Assembly (NCBI GenBank): GCA_902766815.1
Contig: CACXEZ010000130.1
Span: 1-5,050, forward strand
Length of the DNA: 5,050 bases
Origin: an uncultured Erysipelotrichaceae bacterium
GTDB taxonomy: Bacteria > Bacillota_I > Bacilli_A > RF39 > UBA660
Direction of reading: 5' to 3'
Positions 1 to 5,036 of the stretch are shown here, piece after piece. Made by a program: the position numbers and the translations under genes. Below the pieces are notes generated by a model. That model searched no databases and had not been told where the DNA came from. It saw only the letters and a program-made list of their open reading frames with translations. Positions within the stretch are counted from its first letter, which is position 1. Each line of letters starts with the position of its first letter.

Positions 1-1
1 G

Positions 2-10
2 CCCCTCCCT
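2..10 (-). promoter_or_regulatory. Strong Shine-Dalgarno of an off-window leftward gene
   Basis: The minus strand reads AGGGAGGGG at the very edge of the window, with a GGAGG core at 4-8. It sits downstream of the promoter at 32-60 and no start codon is visible before the sequence ends. A minus-strand gene therefore very probably starts within about ten bases left of position 1. Its identity cannot be seen. Confidence 0.5.
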
Positions 11-31
11 AGTTTACTCTTAATTATCTAA

Positions 32-60
32 ATTATAATCAATAACCCAAAAAAAAGCAA
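32..60 (-). promoter_or_regulatory. Probable leftward promoter for a gene beyond the left edge
   Basis: On the minus strand a perfect -10 TATAAT (32-37) lies 17 bases from a partial -35, TTGCTT (55-60). The expected start point is near position 25, a short distance before the Shine-Dalgarno at 2-10. The promoter overlaps the T-tract of the spoIIM-like terminator, so the spacer also serves as the terminator tail. The -35 matches TTGACA only in its first three bases, so the call rests on the -10, the spacing and the downstream ribosome binding site. Confidence 0.5.
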
Positions 61-97
61 TCTTTTTTCACTATAGTTAACTGAGTAAAAAAAGATT
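49..97 (-). terminator. Rho-independent terminator of the spoIIM-like gene
   Basis: Positions 59-68 (AATCTTTTTT) pair with 88-97 (AAAAAAGATT). The stem continues past a C69/A87 mismatch with a few inner pairs (70-72 with 84-86), leaving a loop around 73-83. On the minus strand the hairpin is followed by GC and then eight T (49-56). The stem starts inside the stop codon of the spoIIM-like gene (96-98), so the gene ends directly into its terminator. Confidence 0.7.
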
Positions 98-719
98 ATA
101 TATAAAGATGAATCATAATTTTTAAAACATTAGGAAATAAATAAACCTCCAAAAGAGAAGAAACAAAACTAATCATAATAGAAATCATAAAAATAGTAAA
201 ATACTTTCTTAACATCAGTTTATTATTTCCCTTTTTACTAGTAATAATCTTTACCAAATGATAAGAAAACATAATACTATAAATAGATAGAACAACAACA
301 ATTATAATATTTAATATCTGTGATAATAAACTATATAATAAACTAGCAGGAATTCCCTTATAACCAAACGTAAGAAAAATAGAAGAAATAGAAAACCCAA
401 CTAAAAATCCCTTAATATAAGTAAGAAAAATATTAATAAAAACTCCAATCATACTAAATCCTAGCACCCAAATAATACCAATAAATAAATAATTAATAAC
501 TAAACTATTCTTAAGTGCTAGTCCATTATCAATATTTCCCTGATGAATATTTTGAAAAAATGTCTGAATTTGCAAAACAACACTACTTTTATCACTATCA
601 CTCAACATCATCAAAAAAATTGAACCCGATAAAATTCCAAGTAACATTACTGTTATAATAAAGAAATTAATTTTTTTATTTGGTAAAATTAAATCTCTAA
701 GCATCGTTTTTTTCTTCAT
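96..719 (-). CDS. spoIIM: Stage II sporulation protein M (SpoIIM family) membrane protein
   Basis: A 207-residue integral membrane protein. In spore formers SpoIIM is the membrane anchor of the SpoIID-SpoIIM-SpoIIP complex, which remodels peptidoglycan during engulfment of the forespore. Seen here: a short basic N-terminus (MKKK), then hydrophobic segments at about 18-40, 74-99, 100-120, 125-158 and 172-197. Length and segment order fit the family. Stretches such as GIIWVLGFSMIG (81-92), FLVGFSISS (105-113), GYKGI (119-123) and the late SLLEVYLFP (188-196) line up with my memory of Bacillus subtilis SpoIIM, including the conserved glutamate in the last segment. The start is set at ATG 719. 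In-frame GTG codons at 728 and 731 lie within the Shine-Dalgarno GTGGTGAT and are unlikely starts. The gene is transcribed alone, away from the small gene at 800, and ends in its own hairpin. No other sporulation gene is visible. A non-sporulation DUF95-type role remains possible. Confidence 0.85.
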   Translation of the reverse strand: MKKKTMLRDLILPNKKINFFIITVMLLGILSGSIFLMMLSDSDKSSVVLQIQTFFQNIHQGNIDNGLALKNSLVINYLFIGIIWVLGFSMIGVFINIFLTYIKGFLVGFSISSIFLTFGYKGIPASLLYSLLSQILNIIIVVVLSIYSIMFSYHLVKIITSKKGNNKLMLRKYFTIFMISIMISFVSSLLEVYLFPNVLKIMIHLYI

Positions 720-750
720 CCCTATCACCACTTAAATATATTCATAACTC

Positions 751-779
751 TTGTAATTATACCTAATTTTTTGTATAAT
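751..779 (+). promoter_or_regulatory. Sigma-A type promoter of the small lysine-rich gene
   Basis: TTGTAA (751-756) and a perfect TATAAT (774-779) are separated by exactly 17 bases. The start point should fall near 786, immediately before the Shine-Dalgarno GAGGTGA (787-793) of the gene starting at 800. The leader would then be only about 14 bases, leaving no room for an RNA regulator. Confidence 0.7.
756..761 (-). promoter_or_regulatory. Possible -10 box for the spoIIM-like gene
   Basis: The minus strand has a perfect TATAAT at 756-761, which would start transcription near 749 and give a leader of about 30 bases before ATG 719. I see no convincing -35 at 16-18 bases and no TG extension, so support is limited to the hexamer and its position. 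It overlaps the -35 box of the divergent promoter by one base, so the two may compete. A compartment-specific sigma factor would use other sequences, which I cannot identify here. Confidence 0.3.
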
Positions 780-799
780 AATCTTCGAGGTGACGAATT

Positions 800-1066
800 A
801 TGAGTAAGAATTATAAAAAGAAAACTGAAAAAATAGAAGAAAATCTAGAAACAACAGATAACTTAAGTAAAAAGGAATTATATGACTTAAATAAAAAGAA
901 AAAAGATGCCGCAAAAGCAAAAAGTGAAAAAAAGAAAGAAAAAAAGAAAAAGAAAAAATCAAATAACACTCATCAAACAAACTTAGCAGGAAAAGTTTTC
1001 GCTGTTGTAATGTTAATTTTAATGATTTGTTCAGTAATAGCATCTATTGCTGCCTATATAAAATAA
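800..1066 (+). CDS. Small lysine-rich tail-anchored membrane protein, unknown function
   Basis: An 88-residue protein I do not recognise. Residues 1-60 are highly charged: lysine makes up 24 of the 88 residues, with runs at 32-35 and 44-53 broken by one glutamate. Residues 63-87 form one hydrophobic segment close to the C-terminus. The lysine-rich side should stay in the cytoplasm, making this a tail-anchored N-in protein. The basic region could bind RNA, DNA, ribosomes or acidic lipids, but nothing visible decides this. The gene is well supported: promoter at 751-779, Shine-Dalgarno GAGGTGA six bases before ATG, and a hairpin terminator at its stop. It is monocistronic and convergent with the gene at 1089-1724. 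Several A-runs in the coding strand (A7 at 927-933 and 939-945, A6 at 953-958) are potential slippage sites. The opposite-strand open frame over this gene is an artefact of the A-rich codons. Confidence 0.8.
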   Translation: MSKNYKKKTEKIEENLETTDNLSKKELYDLNKKKKDAAKAKSEKKKEKKKKKKSNNTHQTNLAGKVFAVVMLILMICSVIASIAAYIK

Positions 1067-1090
1067 GAATGACTAATCATTCTTATTTTT
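1060..1090. terminator. Shared bidirectional hairpin terminator between convergent genes
   Basis: Positions 1060-1072 pair perfectly with 1077-1089: a 13-base-pair stem with a four-base loop (CTAA). The T-run at 1086-1090 on the plus strand and the TTTT made by 1060-1063 on the minus strand allow use in both directions. The stem begins in the last codons of the plus gene (stop 1064-1066) and reaches the stop codon of the minus gene (1089-1091), so one hairpin ends both transcripts. The T-tracts form the base of the stem, as often seen for bidirectional terminators. Confidence 0.8.
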
Positions 1091-1724
1091 ATATAATATA
1101 ATATAGAAATACTAAAGAGATCACCGCTACAAGAACCCCTAACAAAACATAAGAAACAAATCCCATATCTTTTTTATCAGATTGAGTTTCATCATTACTA
1201 CCAATAGATTCTACCATACCCAACTCTTCATTATCAACCGTTGGTTTCTGAACTTGATCTAATTCCTGAGATAAAGCTGGTCTTATAAAAGTAAGCCCCT
1301 CTCTTACCTCCGAATCTGTCAAAACAACTCTTCCCTGATACTTTTTAACAAACCAAGTATTAAACATAGAATATTCCTTATTATCATTTAACATAATAGA
1401 ACTCTCAACCTCTAAATGATTATAAGTCAAAATCTGATGAGATAAATTAATAATTCTAGAAAAAATATCATCTAACTTTTCAAAATATAAAGCATTATTT
1501 TCACGAACCCCATTCAAAATATCATTTCCAACAACCGGCGTAATAATTACATTATCCTTTAAATGAGTAAATCCCATCACTTTCTCATCATTTACCTCAC
1601 TTATCATATTCAAAATCAAACTTACTTTCTTATTCTGTGGAATAGTTAAATAAAAAGCAAGATCCCTATCCTTAATCCAATAAATATATTTTTCCTCTCC
1701 TTGCAAAACAATTCTTTGTTCCAT
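1089..1724 (-). CDS. Hypothetical protein with C-terminal membrane anchor
   Basis: A 211-residue protein that I do not recognise. Residues 1-148 look like a mixed alpha/beta soluble domain with tryptophans at 16 and 124 and no CxxC, nucleotide-binding or protease motif that I can see. There are no cysteines at all. Residues 150-187 form a polar, acidic low-complexity linker ending in DKKD. Residues 188-211 are one hydrophobic segment that runs to the last residue. The basic residues before this segment favour an N-terminus in the cytoplasm, so the protein is probably a tail-anchored cytosolic domain. Start ATG 1724 is firm: it follows AGGTGAT by four bases, and the next ATG upstream in frame is followed at once by TAG. 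The gene has its own promoter (1763-1791) and terminator (1060-1090), so it is separate from the trpS operon. Its expression as a gene is well supported; its function is not. Confidence 0.8.
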   Translation of the reverse strand: MEQRIVLQGEEKYIYWIKDRDLAFYLTIPQNKKVSLILNMISEVNDEKVMGFTHLKDNVIITPVVGNDILNGVRENNALYFEKLDDIFSRIINLSHQILTYNHLEVESSIMLNDNKEYSMFNTWFVKKYQGRVVLTDSEVREGLTFIRPALSQELDQVQKPTVDNEELGMVESIGSNDETQSDKKDMGFVSYVLLGVLVAVISLVFLYYII

Positions 1725-1762
1725 CTACATCACCTACTACTATTATCTATCTTCTTGAGAAT

Positions 1763-1791
1763 ATTATAACAAAAAAAAGATAACTTGTCAT
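1763..1791 (-). promoter_or_regulatory. Extended -10 promoter of the 1089-1724 gene
   Basis: The minus strand shows ATGACA (1786-1791, five of six to TTGACA), a 17-base spacer, and TATAAT (1763-1768) preceded by TGT, making an extended -10. The predicted start is near 1756, giving a leader of about 32 bases that contains the Shine-Dalgarno AGGTGAT four bases before ATG 1724. The -35 box lies mostly in the loop of the upstream operon's terminator and the T-tract lies in the spacer. Confidence 0.75.
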
Positions 1792-1797
1792 TATCTT
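1771..1797 (-). terminator. Rho-independent terminator of the trpS operon
   Basis: On the minus strand AAGATAA (1791-1797) pairs with TTATCTT (1777-1783) around a seven-base loop TGACAAG. Six further T (1771-1776) follow, so the tail has eight T including the two at the end of the stem. It begins just one base after the stop codon of the thioredoxin-membrane gene (1799-1801). The stem is short and AU-rich, so termination may be partial, with some read-through into the 1089-1724 gene. Confidence 0.7.
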
Positions 1798-1798
1798 C

Positions 1799-2791
1799 TT
1801 AATTTTTTGTTAATTTTTTTTGTACAAATAAAATTAATAGCGTATCTATCATAATCATACTAAAGAAATAGTCAACATAATAAGATACTTTTTCTACTCC
1901 TAAAAGTAGATGAATATCAGATATATTCTTTAACATAACCAAATATTTACCATATATTCTTAAATAAAAATATTCTTCAACCAAAGACAAAATAATCAAA
2001 ACATTCATTATTACATATTGTTTTTCTCTATTTTGATAAAATTTAAAACAAATTATCCCAAATAAAATAAGCATGAAAATTCTCATTCCTAAAGTAACAT
2101 AATAATAATCTAAAACACTACCAAGCCGAACCAAAATACTATTAAAAAAGTAAAAAATCAATAATAATAATTTATTTTTTATATCATTTACTTTAGAAAA
2201 AATAATGAACACAACAATGATAGATAAAAGAAAAATAAAATTAATTTGTGATAATCCTCCCAAAATAACAGCAATAACAGATACATCTAAATCATTCGTA
2301 TTCATTCCCAATAATTGATAATTATAATTTACCTTCATATATTCTTTCAAAGTAGGTATATTCTCATGTTCATCTATAATACTTCCTACATTAGAATGAA
2401 TAACCCTATCTTGATAGGGATAATGAGAATAATAAAGAATCGTCTTCGTAAATTGCATAGCCGATTTATCCTGCTGAAATCCAACATAAACTTGATCCCC
2501 AATAATAGTAATAGGAACTCCATTAGTAGTAATATGATAAGTTTCTTTAATTTGCTCTAACACTTTAGCATTTTCCTCATCATGCACCTCATAATAATAA
2601 ATAACAACATTACTATACTTTTTCTCTATTTGTTGTAGTGTTTTCATCTCTTCTTGACAATGAACACAAGTATCAGAATGAAAAAAATGAATATGAACTA
2701 AATTTTCATTACTAGCCATCACCCAAAGGCAATCACTAAAACAAAAAAGCACCCCCAATAATATCAAACATTTTACTACTTTCCTCTTCAT
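1799..2791 (-). CDS. Exported thioredoxin-fold domain fused to a multi-pass membrane domain
   Basis: A 330-residue protein. Residues 1-26 form a signal peptide or first membrane segment (basic MKRK start, hydrophobic core, possible cleavage after VMA at 24-26). Residues 31-120 look like a thioredoxin/glutaredoxin fold: strand LVHIHFF, then CVHC (42-45) as the redox pair, and a cis-proline loop NGVPIT (90-95). The domain should lie outside the membrane. Residues 168-199, 206-226, 230-250, 258-280 and 304-325 are probable membrane segments. The arrangement resembles clostridial thioredoxin/glutaredoxin proteins joined to a CcdA/DsbD-like membrane domain. In that family the first segment, as I recall it, carries an NPC motif; here the matching stretch reads LGGLSQINF (177-185) with no cysteine. 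The only cysteine in the membrane domain is C248. Start ATG 2791 lies three bases after the stop of the desulfurase gene, with AAGG and TAGG ahead of it, indicating translational coupling. Likely role: extracytoplasmic thiol-disulfide exchange; substrate unknown. Confidence 0.75.
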   Translation of the reverse strand: MKRKVVKCLILLGVLFCFSDCLWVMASNENLVHIHFFHSDTCVHCQEEMKTLQQIEKKYSNVVIYYYEVHDEENAKVLEQIKETYHITTNGVPITIIGDQVYVGFQQDKSAMQFTKTILYYSHYPYQDRVIHSNVGSIIDEHENIPTLKEYMKVNYNYQLLGMNTNDLDVSVIAVILGGLSQINFIFLLSIIVVFIIFSKVNDIKNKLLLLIFYFFNSILVRLGSVLDYYYVTLGMRIFMLILFGIICFKFYQNREKQYVIMNVLIILSLVEEYFYLRIYGKYLVMLKNISDIHLLLGVEKVSYYVDYFFSMIMIDTLLILFVQKKLTKN

Positions 2792-2794
2792 AAC

Positions 2795-3922
2795 CTATAC
2801 CTTAATATTTAATTTTTCATAAACAATCGCCAAAACTCTTAAAAATTCTTCTATCTCAGCATCTGTTGTTTTAAAAGAAAGACTAATTCGCACACTATTC
2901 ATAGCAAATTCTCTATTTTTAGTTACTGCATAAACAGCATCTGACATAGTGTCACTAGCAGAACAAGCACTTTTGGTTGAAATGTAAATATCATATTCAT
3001 CCATGGCATGAATGAAAGTTTCTGGCTTTATATTTTCTAAACTGAAATTGATAGTATAAGGAATAGAATATTTTGTACTATTGATAACAATATTAGAATA
3101 CTTCTTTAACTCATTTATTATTTTTCTTTGTAGTCTATCCACATATTGATAATGAATATCGATATCATGCATTACCAGATCAAGAGCTTTCATACTAGAT
3201 ACAATCAAAGGAAGAGCTGGCGTTCCACTACGATAACTAGTACTACTCTTTCCTCCATGAATCAAATTATCGATAATGACACTTCTTCTCTTAATTAAAA
3301 GCCCTATTCCCTTCATCCCATATATTTTATGAATTGACACACTAGCAAAATCCATTAACTTAAAATTAATTGGAATCTTTCCTAAAGCCTGTGTACAATC
3401 AACATGAAAAAAACATTTTGGATATTCCTTTAATAATTCACTGATTTCCTCTATTGGCTGTCTAATTCCAAGCTCACTATCTACAGCACAAACACTAACT
3501 AAAATAGTATTATTGGTAAGTAATTTTTTTAAGTGTTCTAAATCTACTCTACCATCATCTGTTATTTTCACATAATCTACTGTAAATCCTTGACTAGTTA
3601 AATAATTTATTGTAGATAGAATAGAAGAATGTTCTAAATATGTAGTAATAATATGCTTTCCTCTATTTTGATATTTAGAACATACTCCTTTAATCACTTG
3701 ATTATTAGATTCACTAGCCCCACTAGTATAAATAATATCTTCATCACTTAATCCTAATAATTCTCTTATCTTATCTGTACTATAATCTTCTAATTCCTTA
3801 GCTTCCATTCCCAACTTATGTAAAGAATTACTATTACCTGGATATTCTAAACATACCTTATTAAAAGTATTTAGTACCCTTTTATCTACCGGAGTTGTCG
3901 CAGAATAATCTAAATATATCAT
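2795..3922 (-). CDS. Cysteine desulfurase, NifS/IscS class V aminotransferase family
   Basis: A 375-residue cytosolic PLP enzyme that converts L-cysteine to L-alanine and leaves a persulfide on the enzyme for iron-sulfur cluster or thio-cofactor/tRNA thiolation pathways. Visible signatures: MIYLDYSATTP start (1-11); YTSGASESNN (65-74) for PLP phosphate contacts; EHSS (97-100) with the histidine that stacks on PLP; HVDCTQALGK (173-182) with D175 and Q178; SIHKIYGMKG (196-205) with Schiff-base lysine K199; RSGTPALP (231-238); and STKSACSAS (315-323) with probable persulfide cysteine C320. The C-terminal SVRISLS (343-349) is also typical. Length is normal for the family. The MIYLDYSATTP start resembles Bacillus NifZ, which serves ThiI in tRNA 4-thiouridine synthesis, but no thiI, iscU/sufU or mnmA is in the window, so the acceptor is open and no symbol is given. 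ATG overlaps the trpS TGA (ATGA), so translation is probably coupled. A lysine (K317) occupies the position usually held by glycine just before SAC. Confidence 0.9.
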   Translation of the reverse strand: MIYLDYSATTPVDKRVLNTFNKVCLEYPGNSNSLHKLGMEAKELEDYSTDKIRELLGLSDEDIIYTSGASESNNQVIKGVCSKYQNRGKHIITTYLEHSSILSTINYLTSQGFTVDYVKITDDGRVDLEHLKKLLTNNTILVSVCAVDSELGIRQPIEEISELLKEYPKCFFHVDCTQALGKIPINFKLMDFASVSIHKIYGMKGIGLLIKRRSVIIDNLIHGGKSSTSYRSGTPALPLIVSSMKALDLVMHDIDIHYQYVDRLQRKIINELKKYSNIVINSTKYSIPYTINFSLENIKPETFIHAMDEYDIYISTKSACSASDTMSDAVYAVTKNREFAMNSVRISLSFKTTDAEIEEFLRVLAIVYEKLNIKV

Positions 3923-4902
3923 ATTCTACCAAGCCCCATCTTTTTCATAACTTCCTCATATTTCTTACGAGCAATCTCTATCGTAACATCACGACCCTTA
4001 TCCAAAATATCATCAATTTCACCACTATTCATAATTTTATCATAATTAGCCTGAATTTCAGTTAATTTTTCTACTACAACATCAGCAACTTCTTTCTTAA
4101 AATTACCATAATTATAATCTTTAAAATATTCACAAGCCTCTTCCACGCTAATATTCTTTAAACTAGCATATATCGTAAGCAAATTAGAAATACCCGGCTT
4201 ATTATCTAGATTATAACATACTCGATTATCACTATCCGTAACAGCACTCATAATCTTCTTCCTAATAGTTTTCTCATCATCAAGCAAATATATAATACCC
4301 TTTGGATTATCACTAGATTTACTCATCTTCTTGGTTGGTTCTTGCAAATCCATAATTCTAGCCCCTGTCTTAGATATTAATGGTTCCGGAATCTTAAATG
4401 TATCACCATACTTATGATTAAATCTCTTCGCAATATCACGACATAGCTCTACATGTTGTTTCTGATCACTTCCAACTGGTACATAATCAGCATCATATAA
4501 TAAAATATCACTAGCCATTAAAATAGGATAAGTAAATAAACCAACAGGTATATTTTTAAACTTACTAGACTTATCCTTATATTGAGTCATTCTAGAAGCT
4601 TCACCCATATAAGTATTACACTCAAGTATCCATGACAAATTAGTATGATATAAATTTTCAGACTGAATATAAATAGTATTTTTCTCTGGCTCAACACCAC
4701 ACGCCAAATACAAAGCAACGTTCCTAATAATTCTCTCATGCAATAAATCTCTATCTTGTGGCACCGTTATTGCATGTAAATCAGGAACAAAAATAAAAGA
4801 TTCATATTCATTTTGAAGCTTAACAGTTTGACTAATACCTCCAATTAAACTTCCCAAAGTTAATTCACCACTTGGTTGTAATCCAGTTAATATTCTTTTC
4901 AT
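3919..4902 (-). CDS. trpS: Tryptophanyl-tRNA synthetase
   Basis: A 327-residue class Ic aminoacyl-tRNA synthetase that charges tRNA-Trp in the cytoplasm. Visible signatures: LTGLQPSGELTLGSLIGG (5-22) with the HIGH-type TLGS at 15-18; DLHAIT (41-46); MGEASRMTQYKDKS (99-112); LMASDILLY (128-136) with D132, the tryptophan indole-binding aspartate; VPVGSDQKQH (141-150); and KKMSKS (191-196), the ATP-binding loop. SAVTDS (219-224), KPGISNLL (235-242) and the C-terminal MGLGR are typical of the Bacillus-type enzyme, and the length matches it. The start is set at ATG 4902, giving MKRILTG. The in-frame GTG at 4911 lies within the Shine-Dalgarno AGAAGTGAT and would add three residues without support. 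First gene of a three-gene operon, divergent from the gene at 5037. The leader is too short for a T-box, so no tryptophan-responsive riboswitch controls it from this promoter. Confidence 0.96.
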   Translation of the reverse strand: MKRILTGLQPSGELTLGSLIGGISQTVKLQNEYESFIFVPDLHAITVPQDRDLLHERIIRNVALYLACGVEPEKNTIYIQSENLYHTNLSWILECNTYMGEASRMTQYKDKSSKFKNIPVGLFTYPILMASDILLYDADYVPVGSDQKQHVELCRDIAKRFNHKYGDTFKIPEPLISKTGARIMDLQEPTKKMSKSSDNPKGIIYLLDDEKTIRKKIMSAVTDSDNRVCYNLDNKPGISNLLTIYASLKNISVEEACEYFKDYNYGNFKKEVADVVVEKLTEIQANYDKIMNSGEIDDILDKGRDVTIEIARKKYEEVMKKMGLGRI

Positions 4903-4929
4903 AAATATCACTTCTTTCTCATTGATAAC

Positions 4930-4958
4930 ATTATAACAATAAAAAGAAAAAAAGAAAA
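4930..4958 (-). promoter_or_regulatory. Extended -10 promoter of the trpS operon
   Basis: The minus strand carries TGTTATAAT (4930-4938): a perfect -10 with TG extension, the same nine bases as the promoter at 1763-1771. The -35 region at 17 bases (4953-4958, TTTTCT) is poor, so the extension probably matters. The start point would be near 4923, about 20 bases before ATG 4902. A second TATAAT on the same strand at 4961-4966 has no good -35 and is a weaker candidate. Confidence 0.6.
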
Positions 4959-4976
4959 GTATTATATGGCAATCGC

Positions 4977-5006
4977 TTAAAAATTTTTTTGAAAATGGTG
5001 TATAAT
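4977..5006 (+). promoter_or_regulatory. Promoter of the rightward gene at the window end
   Basis: TATAAT at 5001-5006 lies 18 bases from TTAAAA (4977-4982, four of six to TTGACA). Transcription would start near 5013, ahead of the Shine-Dalgarno AGAAGGTG (5021-5028). The -10 box is strong and the -35 is marginal. The A/T-rich stretch at 4979-4990 lies in the spacer. Confidence 0.6.
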
Positions 5007-5036
5007 TAAAACATAAGAATAGAAGGTGTTTTAATT

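Noticed and set aside
798..1043. Minus-strand open frame of 81 codons rich in leucine, phenylalanine and serine
   Set aside because: It is the complement of the lysine-rich AAA/AAG codons of the plus-strand gene at 800-1066, which has its own promoter, ribosome binding site and terminator.
2315..2560. Plus-strand open frame of 81 codons
   Set aside because: It lies inside the thioredoxin-membrane gene on the opposite strand, resembles no protein I know, and sits within a well-supported operon.
3910..3921. Use of TGA as tryptophan (mycoplasma-like code)
   Set aside because: Genes in the window use TGG for tryptophan, and TGA ends trpS exactly where the family ends (MGLGR). Read-through would add only a few residues before TAG.
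4938..4959. Polypurine tract AATAAAAAGAAAAAAAGAAA as a repeat or regulatory site
   Set aside because: It is simple AT-rich sequence at the expected place between divergent promoters, with no repeat unit or dyad that suggests a specific site.
4967..4972. TTGCCA on the minus strand as a trpS -35 box
   Set aside because: It matches five of six bases of TTGACA, but no -10 lies at 16-18 bases and TATAAT at 4930-4935 is 31 bases away.
4903..5036. T-box leader upstream of trpS
   Set aside because: Only 134 bases separate the divergent starts and the trpS leader is about 20 bases. There is no room for a T-box and no antiterminator pattern.
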